From assembly GCA_031258055.1 (NCBI GenBank), contig JAIRNM010000179.1, forward strand, positions 1 through 9,135: a stretch of DNA of 9,135 bases, given 5' to 3'. Positions within the stretch are counted from its first letter, which is position 1. The number at the start of each line of letters is the position of its first letter. The notes beneath the pieces are model-generated. The model was not told the DNA's origin, did no database searches, and saw nothing but the letters and a program-made list of their open reading frames with translations. Made by a program: the position numbers and the translations under genes. The DNA is from Bifidobacteriaceae bacterium. Its GTDB lineage: Bacteria > Actinomycetota > Actinomycetes > Actinomycetales > WQXJ01. This document shows positions 1-5,172 of this stretch, piece after piece.

Positions 1-228
1 GCGCGCCTGAAAGTTCGCTCGGGAGAGACCTTCCAAGCCGAATCGCAATCCGACGGCCGAATCGTGCTCACGCCCGTGGTAACGATCCCCGCCCGCGAGC
101 TGATGGTGTGGGAGAATCCCGGGTTACGGACCTCGCTCCTGACCGCCATGACGGAGGCCGCCGCTGGCCTCGCCGCCGTCGACCAGGAAATGGAAGAAGA
201 TCTGGCGAGCTTGAACGGGGCTGACTAG
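1..228 (+). CDS. AbrB-like antitoxin, C-terminal part (5' end outside window)
   Basis: The frame is open from base 1 to a TAG at 226-228; the start lies upstream, so only the last 75 residues are visible. They begin with a swapped-hairpin-like strand pattern (LKVRSGETFQ, then DGRIVLTPV), which resembles the C-terminal half of AbrB/SpoVT/PrlF-type DNA-binding domains. An alanine-rich and then acidic helix follows (from AMTEAAAG to QEMEEDL), the sort of tail that wraps a toxin. The toxin-like gene starts on the base after the stop codon, the antitoxin-first arrangement usual for type II modules. Inferred role: neutralise the downstream RelE/ParE-like toxin and repress the shared promoter, which is outside the window. 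The family call rests on about 35 residues and could be another small DNA-binding protein. Confidence 0.6.
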   Translation, partial: ARLKVRSGETFQAESQSDGRIVLTPVVTIPARELMVWENPGLRTSLLTAMTEAAAGLAAVDQEMEEDLASLNGAD

Positions 229-531
229 GTGGCAGCGCCTCCGTTCCATACACCCGCAACGCCCGAATTCAGCCGGGTTCTGGCAGCGACCAAGCGGTCC
301 AATCCCGCCAAGCACAAGAAGATCTTGAAGACCGTCCGATTGTTGCGTGAGCAAGGTCCCTCATATCCGAGTCTGGAAACTCACCGGTATGAATCGCTGA
401 AAGGACCGAACGGCGAAACCGTCTGGGAGTCATATGTTGAGAATCAGACCCCAGGCGCTTGGCGACTGTGGTGGTGGTACGGGCCGGGCGCCGACACGAT
501 CACGCTGCTGACGGTCGGACCGCATCCGTGA
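229..531 (+). CDS. RelE/ParE-superfamily toxin-like protein
   Basis: A 100-residue basic protein starts at GTG directly after the TAG of the antitoxin-like gene. A G-rich stretch (217-220) is the only ribosome-binding candidate, so translation is probably coupled by termination and reinitiation. The N-terminal helices are Lys/Arg-rich (ATKRSNPAKHKKILKTVRLL), followed by a beta region with HRYESLKG, then RLWWWYG, and a C-terminal strand TITLLTVGPHP. The ending 'hydrophobic strand-VGPHP' is characteristic of RelE/HigB/ParE-fold toxins, and the length fits. RelE members cut mRNA on the ribosome; ParE members poison gyrase. The sequence does not let me choose between them. The WWW run is unusual. 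Family membership is fairly secure from motif plus context; the exact activity is not. Confidence 0.7.
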   Translation: MAAPPFHTPATPEFSRVLAATKRSNPAKHKKILKTVRLLREQGPSYPSLETHRYESLKGPNGETVWESYVENQTPGAWRLWWWYGPGADTITLLTVGPHP

Positions 532-569
532 CAGCTAGCCGCCAGGCGACTCAGGTCGGACAGGTTTCC

Positions 570-600
570 CCGCCGATTCCCGGCGGCGAGGCGCCGCTTT
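570..600 (+). terminator. Overlapping hairpins; terminator-like, after toxin operon
   Basis: Two stem-loops share bases. Hairpin A is CCGCCG (570-575), loop ATTCC, CGGCGG (581-586). Hairpin B is GCGGCG (583-588), loop AGG, CGCCGC (592-597), followed at once by TTT. B has the shape of a short intrinsic terminator and A would exclude it because 583-586 are used by both. The simplest role is to end the toxin-antitoxin transcript before the next promoter; an attenuator is possible. The T-run is only three bases, so termination may be weak. Confidence 0.4.
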
Positions 601-636
601 CGATTCATTCAGACCGATGAGCTAAGGTCAACTGCG
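599..636 (+). promoter_or_regulatory. Putative promoter of the DUF4352-GT87 operon
   Basis: A TAAGGT box (623-628) fits the actinobacterial -10 pattern TAnnnT and ends 7 nt before the GTG at 636, which would place the transcript start at or next to the start codon. A weak -35 candidate, TTCGAT (599-604), lies 18 nt upstream. The AAGG inside the same box (624-627) could instead serve as a ribosome-binding site 8 nt before GTG, so leaderless and leadered models both remain possible. Confidence 0.4.
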
Positions 637-2804
637 TGCCTGAAGTGGAGCCCAACCGTCCGTTGACGCGCCGCGCCCTGCGCGAAGCCGCCCAAGCGGA
701 GGGCCGCCGAACCGGGCAGTTGCCAGCCATACCAGTTGACGGCCCGATGCCAGGATTGCCTCCGACAACCTCCCGGAACTGGCCTGTTTCCCCACCACCG
801 TCTCCTACCGTCGCATCGCCTCGCGCTCTGCCACCGGCCGCACTTTCAACCGCCCCGGCGCCCGCCTTCCGGCACTCGGCTTTTCCCCCGTCACTGCCTC
901 CTACCGTCACACCGCCGCGAGCCTTTTCGGCTCCCGCGGCGCCCGCCCCACCTGGCGCGGTTCCGCCGCCCGCGCCCCCGGTCGCCTCGGCCCCGGTTCC
1001 GTCCGCGCCGCCAACAGTCACCCCTCCGTCTCGGGCCCTTCGTCCGCCGATGCCGTCCGCCCGTGTAGTCACCCGACCGACCCCACCCGCTCGACCGGTT
1101 CCGACTCGCACCGTTGTGCCTCCCGTCATGGCACCGGCTGCGCCACCCCGCGCGGTTCCGCCGCCAGCCGCTCCCCCAGCGCCGCCCGCCCCGCCGCTGA
1201 CCAGGGCTGAGATACGCCGAGAACGCGAAGAACTGGCTTACACCACCGGCACCATGCGGCCGATCCTGGCCGACCTCGCCGTTCCGGCCCCCCAGCGCAG
1301 CCGCCCAGCGCCTCCGGCCCATGCCCTGCGGCCGCCGCCTTCACCAACTGTCCCGGCCAAACGAGCAGAGGAGCTTCCTGCCACCAAGCGCCCGCTGGTG
1401 GGGTCTCCTTCACGCACTCAGTCGACCATCGCAGCGGGCGAGCTTCCACATCGCGAGCCTCCATCAATCAAGCCAGTCGGCCCGGCGGACGAGCTTCCAG
1501 TCCGCCAGCGACCGTCGATCAAGCCAGTCACACCACCGGAAACGCTTCCGGCTACCAAACCCCCGCCGTTGACGCCGAGCCAACCTTCCGAGCATCGGGC
1601 GCCGGAGCTACCGCCCGACGCTACTGCGACGCCTTCTCCCTGGTCGGCGCCCGTATCCGCAGCCGCCCCAGCAATCCGCCCGCCGGAATCGCAGACGATT
1701 CGGTCGTTCCTGGATCTACGACCTGCCGAGGTCCAACCGCCGCTACCGCGCAGACGGCCACCCCAGCCTGCGAAGCTGCCTCCGGCGGCACCGCCGCCGC
1801 GCGTTCCCGAACACTGGGTGCCGCCGCTCCCCCCGCCGCGCGCTGAAATCGTTGAACCCGAGATATCCCTCTCTGAAGAACCGGATGATTACGCCGCCCG
1901 GGAACTGGCTGCCTTACAACAGCTAATTGATCGGGAGGCGGCTCTACCAGCCGTCGATCGAGAATTCGTCCCCGCCCACTCGCCGTTGGTGCCGACGGTC
2001 CGCTACCGGGGACGTTCGCCCGGAACGCCACCAGCCGAAGCCGTTGACGGCGCAGCAGCACCGACCACCGTCCAAACGCTGCCCCGGCCGACGACCGAAA
2101 CGCAAGAAGAGGGCAGTGCCGTCACGACGGCATCGGGCACAGCGCCAAGCGAAACCACGGCACTGCCGGACCAATGGCACCACAAAGCATCCGACGCGCT
2201 CGGGCTTAAGCGCTCTAGGCACCACCTGACCAAGCGCGAAACAGTGGGCGTGATAGTGCTGGTTGTGCTGGCGCTGGCGGGTATCGCCTGGGGCATACTG
2301 GCGTTGACCGGCAACCTGGGTGGCAGGACGGAGCGGGCATCAAGCGCGCCACCGGCCGCGAGCCCAACCGATCCGGTCGAACCGGCGCCGGGCGAGGAAG
2401 GCGCAACTGACTGGTCGCTGTCGGAGAGCTTCCGGCAGGGCGACTTCATACTGGTGTTGGATTCGTATGAGGATGGGCTGTCAGCGCTGGCGGAGCCCGG
2501 CAGCGAGGTGGCAGAGAACGGGCAGTGGGTGCTGATCGAGATAACGGTCAAGAACGCGGGCAACGAGGAGGCTACGTTCTTGCCCGAACAGCAAGTCTTG
2601 ATCACAAACCAGGGCGGGGAGTATGACAACGAGCCGTTCTCGGCTTTCAAACACGCCGAGTTCTTGCTCGGGGTGACTACGATCAAGCCAGGCGGCTCAC
2701 AGACCGGATTCCTGGCTTTCGATATTCCGATCGACGACCAGCCAACCGAACTCCGGTTCGTTGGGAGCGTGAGCGAACCACCCCTGACGGTGCCGCTCGG
2801 ATGA
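636..2804 (+). CDS. Proline-rich single-pass membrane protein with external DUF4352-like domain
   Basis: This 722-residue protein has no signal peptide. Residues 1-20 contain a basic helix (LTRRALREAAQAEGRR). Residues about 30-185 are an extreme Pro/Ala/Val low-complexity region, followed by a second helix of the same style at 188 (LTRAEIRREREELAY). Residues 246-320 hold short repeats (ELPxxxxPSIKPV). A basic segment (SRHHLTKRE) precedes one membrane helix at about 537-557 (VIVLVVLALAGIAWGILAL). The outer domain (about 593-722) resembles DUF4352: FILVLDSYEDG, then GQWVLIEITVKNAGNEEATF, and the end ELRFVGSV. The basic residues before the helix predict a long cytoplasmic N-terminus and an external C-terminus. 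DUF4352 is an immunoglobulin-like fold found in secreted and lipoproteins, with no settled function. The stop overlaps the next start as ATGA, so the two genes are probably coupled. Function unknown. Confidence 0.85.
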   Translation: MPEVEPNRPLTRRALREAAQAEGRRTGQLPAIPVDGPMPGLPPTTSRNWPVSPPPSPTVASPRALPPAALSTAPAPAFRHSAFPPSLPPTVTPPRAFSAPAAPAPPGAVPPPAPPVASAPVPSAPPTVTPPSRALRPPMPSARVVTRPTPPARPVPTRTVVPPVMAPAAPPRAVPPPAAPPAPPAPPLTRAEIRREREELAYTTGTMRPILADLAVPAPQRSRPAPPAHALRPPPSPTVPAKRAEELPATKRPLVGSPSRTQSTIAAGELPHREPPSIKPVGPADELPVRQRPSIKPVTPPETLPATKPPPLTPSQPSEHRAPELPPDATATPSPWSAPVSAAAPAIRPPESQTIRSFLDLRPAEVQPPLPRRRPPQPAKLPPAAPPPRVPEHWVPPLPPPRAEIVEPEISLSEEPDDYAARELAALQQLIDREAALPAVDREFVPAHSPLVPTVRYRGRSPGTPPAEAVDGAAAPTTVQTLPRPTTETQEEGSAVTTASGTAPSETTALPDQWHHKASDALGLKRSRHHLTKRETVGVIVLVVLALAGIAWGILALTGNLGGRTERASSAPPAASPTDPVEPAPGEEGATDWSLSESFRQGDFILVLDSYEDGLSALAEPGSEVAENGQWVLIEITVKNAGNEEATFLPEQQVLITNQGGEYDNEPFSAFKHAEFLLGVTTIKPGGSQTGFLAFDIPIDDQPTELRFVGSVSEPPLTVPLG
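1371..1592 (+). repeat. 17-residue (51-bp) degenerate tandem repeats inside the Pro-rich gene
   Basis: Three consecutive 17-codon units lie at 1440-1490, 1491-1541 and 1542-1592. Their starts read ELPHREPPSIKPVGPAD, ELPVRQRPSIKPVTPPE and TLPATKPPPLTPSQPSE. An isolated earlier unit at 1371 (ELPATKRPLVG) shares LPATKxP with the third unit. Units 1 and 2 share GAGCTTCCA at their starts and ATCAAGCCAGTC internally. They encode part of the cytoplasmic proline-rich linker and look like recent duplication followed by drift. Confidence 0.7.
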
Positions 2805-4456
2805 GTGAAACAGAAACGGCTCCCGCGGCCACGGCAGTTGACGGCGGCGATGTGACTGGAGACGAGGACAAGGCTCTTCCGACCGAGACTGACGGTCACC
2901 CTGGCGATGGTGGCCAGACCAGGGACAATGCCGAGACCAGCGCTGAACTTGGGGCCGACCTCTCGACTGGGTCTGACAGAGGGAGAGACCGACGCGCCGC
3001 GACTTGGTGGCTCGCCGCCGGTGTAGTGGGGGCTTTCTTAATCACCCACGCAGTGGCCATCTACCAGTCGCTGGGCCCAGCCACGATAGCCGCTAACGAC
3101 GTGCGGCTCTATGCCTGGTGGGTGCAGATGGGCCATGACTCCGGCGTCTGGCCAGGAATCCAGGAAGATTTCGTATACCCAGTGGGAGCCCTTGTCCCTA
3201 TGCTTTTGGCTTCTGTTTTTGGGACTGTCGAGGTCACCTACCTGGCTACTTGGTGCCTCATGGTGGCGGCAATCAACGCCCTCACTAGCTGGGTGGTGAT
3301 CCGGCGCTTCGGCCTGATCCAGTCAGCCGGACCGCTGACCGGTTGGTTCGTTTTCCTGATGCTGTTAGGGCCGTGCGGCCTGACCCGCCTCGACGCCGTC
3401 ATGATGCCCTTAGTAATGATCGCTCTAGCGGTGGTGAGCGCGCGCCCCGCCCTGGCCAGTGTCCTGTTGACCAGCGCCGCCTGGCTCAAAGTCTCTGGCG
3501 GGCTCATCTTGGCGCCGCTCTTCGCGGTCGCCAAGACCTGGCGGGCACGGCTGTTGTCAGTGGTCGTACCGGCAGCGGCGACCTGCCTGGCCGTTGCGAT
3601 TGGCCAACATTCCCTGGGCGGGCAGTGGCGGTTCTGGACCAGTTTTGTCGGCGCCGAAACTGATCGCGGTCTCCAGGTGGAGGCTGTCTTGGCCACCCCC
3701 GTGGTCCTCGCCCACGCCTTCCGCGGCGAAACCATCCCCCAATGGAACGACGAGCTCAGCACCTGGGAAACCTGGGGGCCGGGAGCCGAGGTCGCCATCC
3801 AAGTCTCAGACATAGCGATGCCGCTGATGGTTCTGGCCATCGCGGTGCTGGCCTGGCTGGCGCGGCGCCGTCCGGCCGAAGCCTTGACGGTCGCTTCGCT
3901 CGCACTGATGAGCGGCTTGATCGTGACCCACAAAGTCGGCTCGCCGCAGTTTGTCGCTTGGATCGCCCCGCCCCTGGTGATAGGGCTTTGCCAGGGATAC
4001 CGCCTGCGGTTTTGGACTCTCCTGTCCGCAACTGGAGTCCTGGCGGCGGCCCTGACAGGACTCCTCTATCCCTGGGGCTACGGCCCCTTCCTGTCCGGCG
4101 ACCGGCTCTGGCTCACAATCTGGGTGGTCCGCAATCTCCTTGTCGTGGCCATCTTCGTGGCCGCCACCGTGAAGCTGGTCCGTCTGCGCCCACATAAGAG
4201 TGCCGATTCAGTCGGTGCCGAGCCCCCTGGTGAGCCCCCGCCCAGTGCTGTTACGGATCAAATTCAGGGCGCCGATATAATCCGCACGCCAAGTGCTCCT
4301 GGCGATAGACCGATTGGAAGGAGAGACCCGTGGATGATCTCACCCACCGATACACATACAGGGTGTTCTGGAACGACCCCGATAGCTGCTTCGTCGCCAC
4401 CGTCGCTGAATGGCCTTCACTCTCCTGGGCGGCGGACACGCCCGCCGAGGCGTTGA
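2801..4456 (+). CDS. GT87-like (DUF2029) polytopic membrane glycosyltransferase
   Basis: The protein has 551 residues. Residues 1-66 are an acidic, Asp/Glu/Thr-rich cytoplasmic lead. About ten to twelve hydrophobic segments run from residue 69 to 462. After the first helix comes ANDVRLYAWW (Asp100), followed by EDFVYPVGAL (Tyr126-Pro127). An Asp in the first external loop and a following YPxGAL motif are typical of GT-C fold GT87/DUF2029 proteins, which in actinobacteria use polyprenyl-phosphate sugars as donors (for example mannosyltransferases of envelope glycolipids). The donor and acceptor cannot be read from sequence. The start overlaps the upstream stop (ATGA), so it is co-translated with the DUF4352 protein. 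The tail from about 490 is odd: it reads out of frame through the hicB ribosome-binding site and overlaps hicB by 127 bp, with AGA/AGG codons unlike the rest. The original 3' end was probably altered. Confidence 0.75.
   Translation: MSETETAPAATAVDGGDVTGDEDKALPTETDGHPGDGGQTRDNAETSAELGADLSTGSDRGRDRRAATWWLAAGVVGAFLITHAVAIYQSLGPATIAANDVRLYAWWVQMGHDSGVWPGIQEDFVYPVGALVPMLLASVFGTVEVTYLATWCLMVAAINALTSWVVIRRFGLIQSAGPLTGWFVFLMLLGPCGLTRLDAVMMPLVMIALAVVSARPALASVLLTSAAWLKVSGGLILAPLFAVAKTWRARLLSVVVPAAATCLAVAIGQHSLGGQWRFWTSFVGAETDRGLQVEAVLATPVVLAHAFRGETIPQWNDELSTWETWGPGAEVAIQVSDIAMPLMVLAIAVLAWLARRRPAEALTVASLALMSGLIVTHKVGSPQFVAWIAPPLVIGLCQGYRLRFWTLLSATGVLAAALTGLLYPWGYGPFLSGDRLWLTIWVVRNLLVVAIFVAATVKLVRLRPHKSADSVGAEPPGEPPPSAVTDQIQGADIIRTPSAPGDRPIGRRDPWMISPTDTHTGCSGTTPIAASSPPSLNGLHSPGRRTRPPRR
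4263..4297 (+). repeat. Direct repeat copy 1, left of hicB
   Basis: This 35-bp segment matches 4726-4760 at 29 of 35 positions without gaps (shared core TTCAGGGCGC, AATCCG and ACGCC). Five of the six differences fall every third base, as in codon third positions. It lies in the frame of the GT87 gene (QGADIIRTPSA, residues 489-499). On the opposite strand the matching frame reads ALGVRIISAP followed by TGA. It also carries a perfect TATAAT (4276-4281). See the matching feature and finding. Confidence 0.6.
4276..4281 (+). promoter_or_regulatory. Candidate -10 box for hicB
   Basis: TATAAT lies 48 nt before the hicB GTG and would start a transcript near 4288, giving a short leader that contains the GGAAGGAG ribosome-binding site. 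No good -35 hexamer is present at normal spacing (TTACGG at 4251-4256 is 19 nt away). The box sits inside repeat copy 1; the second repeat copy has CACAAT here, so the box is not conserved between copies. Confidence 0.3.
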
Positions 4457-4656
4457 CAGCCGTGATGGAAGTGGTTCGAGACGCACTGGCCAACCTTGAT
4501 CCCGGCGAACTACCGCCGCAGCCGCTGCAAGACCGCCGCTATTCCGGCAAGATGACCCTGCGTGTACCCCCGCTGACTCACCGCAATCTGGCGCTGGAAG
4601 CCGCCGAACAAGGCGTATCGATCAATCGCCTGGCAAGCGCCAAACTGGCCGCCTAA
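4330..4656 (+). CDS. hicB: Orphan HicB-family antitoxin-like protein
   Basis: The 108-residue protein starts at GTG with a strong ribosome-binding site, GGAAGGAG (4316-4323), 6 nt upstream; this is the best leadered start in the window. The N-terminal half has the HicB partial RNase H-like fold pattern: YRVFWNDPDSCFVATVAEWP, then SLSWAADTPAEALTAV. The C-terminal part (about 73-108) is a ribbon-helix-helix-like region: GKMTLRVPP, then LALEAAEQGVSINRLASAKL. HicB neutralises HicA, an mRNA interferase, and represses their operon. No HicA-like gene (about 60 residues with a double-stranded RNA-binding fold) lies on either side, so this is a solo antitoxin or a regulator that has lost its toxin. 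It overlaps the end of the GT87 gene by 127 bp in another frame and is flanked by direct repeats. Confidence 0.8.
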   Translation: MDDLTHRYTYRVFWNDPDSCFVATVAEWPSLSWAADTPAEALTAVMEVVRDALANLDPGELPPQPLQDRRYSGKMTLRVPPLTHRNLALEAAEQGVSINRLASAKLAA

Positions 4657-4725
4657 CCCCGCAGAGCTTGGCCCTGCCACTGCGTGCGAGAGGTGACGCG
4701 GACGGCATCGGCAGTTGGCGCCCGC

Positions 4726-4760
4726 TTCAGGGCGCGGACACAATCCGGACGCCGAGCGCT
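4726..4760 (+). repeat. Direct repeat copy 2, right of hicB
   Basis: This is the partner of 4263-4297 (29/35 identical, same orientation, starts 463 bp apart). Similarity stops sharply at the left edge (TTCAGGG), which on the minus strand coincides with a TGA stop codon in both copies. Copy 2 alone can form a perfect CGGA-CACAA-TCCG hairpin inside GGCG/CGCC arms; copy 1 has a mismatch in that stem, so conservation of RNA structure is not the reason for the similarity. Confidence 0.6.
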
Positions 4761-4787
4761 TCATAAAGCCGACCGCGCCCGGCCTCC

Positions 4788-4952
4788 TTACTTGCGGCCC
4801 GCGTCGAGCAGCGCGTACATCATTTTGTCCGTAACCACAGTGTCGGATCGGGCAACTAGATCTCCGTGCTCATCTTCGACGACACGGGCGGTCCGCGGCC
4901 CTGTCGGCTCCGCGACACGCCGCGCCGAATCATTGGCGCCTTCCACACCCAA
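4788..4952 (-). CDS. Possible small ORF or gene fragment downstream of tRNA-Ser(GCU)
   Basis: Reading minus from just after the tRNA to a TAA at 4790-4788 gives an open frame with G/C-rich third positions and plausible protein composition: LWLTFAHRIHGLRGELDWRG, further on TARVVEDEHGDLVARSD, and the end DKMMYALLDAGRK. The only possible starts after the tRNA are TTG (4952) and GTG (4946), neither with a clear ribosome-binding site, so the upstream coding-like part would be lost. This suggests the C-terminal remnant of a larger gene rather than an intact one. I do not recognise the family. It may also be chance openness in GC-rich DNA. Confidence 0.25.
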   Translation of the reverse strand: MGVEGANDSARRVAEPTGPRTARVVEDEHGDLVARSDTVVTDKMMYALLDAGRK

Positions 4953-5019
4953 AACATATCCGCGCCAGTCGAGCTCCCCGCGCAGCCCATGAATCCGGTG
5001 CGCAAACGTCAGCCACAGA

Positions 5020-5112
5020 TGGCGGAGGCGGCGGGATTCGAACCCGCGAGGGGGATCAACGCCCCCAACCCGCTTAGCAGGTGGGCGCACTAGGCCACTA
5101 TGCGACGCCTCC
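5020..5112 (-). tRNA. tRNA-Ser(GCU)
   Basis: On the minus strand the acceptor arms GGAGGCG (5112-5106) and CGCCTCC (5030-5024) pair fully, followed by discriminator G and an encoded CCA (5022-5020). The T-arm GCGGGTTCGAATCCCGC is perfect. A long variable arm (GGGGGC...GCCCCC-like, around GTTGATC) marks a class II serine tRNA. The anticodon loop is CTGCTAA with anticodon GCT at 5078-5076, reading AGC/AGU. The anticodon stem is CCCAC over GCGGG, leaving one A-C mismatch. Length with CCA is 93 nt. Confidence 0.95.
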
Positions 5113-5125
5113 GGACAGCTTGACC

Positions 5126-5154
5126 AGGGTACCCGGCCTGAGCCGCACGGACAA
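5126..5154 (-). promoter_or_regulatory. Promoter of tRNA-Ser(GCU)
   Basis: On the minus strand TTGTCC (5154-5149) and TACCCT (5131-5126) are separated by exactly 17 nt, a good match to a housekeeping sigma factor promoter. A start around 5119 would leave a short leader before the tRNA 5' end at 5112. It lies in the 60-bp space shared with the divergent hydrolase gene. Confidence 0.6.
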
Positions 5155-5172
5155 AAGGGGCATGATAGTTAG

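Larger units (their letters stand above)
4657..5019. other. Spacer between hicB and tRNA-Ser(GCU)
   Basis: These 363 bases hold no confident gene. They contain repeat copy 2 (4726-4760), a small hairpin within it, and a minus-strand open stretch that might be a gene fragment (listed separately). The plus-strand frame through repeat copy 2 reads LQGADTIRTPSAS and stops at TAA (4764-4766). The minus-strand frame reads RLYEALGVRIVSAP and stops at TGA (4728-4726), resembling the last residues of a PIN-domain toxin. Both could be remnants of decayed genes. Confidence 0.5.

Noticed and set aside
605..1322. Gly/Arg-rich minus-strand frames opposite the proline-rich region
   Set aside because: Reverse complements of proline and alanine codons give glycine and arginine runs automatically; no independent coding evidence.
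1440..1592. CRISPR-like spacing in the 51-bp repeats
   Set aside because: Repeats are in frame inside a gene, contiguous without unique spacers, and degenerate, so they encode protein repeats.
2003..2899. 298-codon minus-strand open frame opposite the DUF4352 gene
   Set aside because: It is a Ser/Pro/Val-rich shadow of a GC-rich gene; the plus frame has a membrane helix, a recognisable domain and a coupled stop/start, while the minus frame shows no family motif.
3238..3933. 231-codon minus-strand frame opposite the GT87 gene
   Set aside because: Antisense of hydrophobic codons; the plus-strand membrane protein explains the region fully.
4684..4992. Plus-strand 102-codon frame after hicB as a possible HicA toxin
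   Set aside because: Arg/Ser-rich sequence with no HicA motif and no ribosome-binding site; consistent with a shadow frame.
4953..5090. Start inside tRNA-Ser(GCU) for the minus-strand frame ending at 4788
   Set aside because: Translation would come from the tRNA itself; a protein starting there is not credible.
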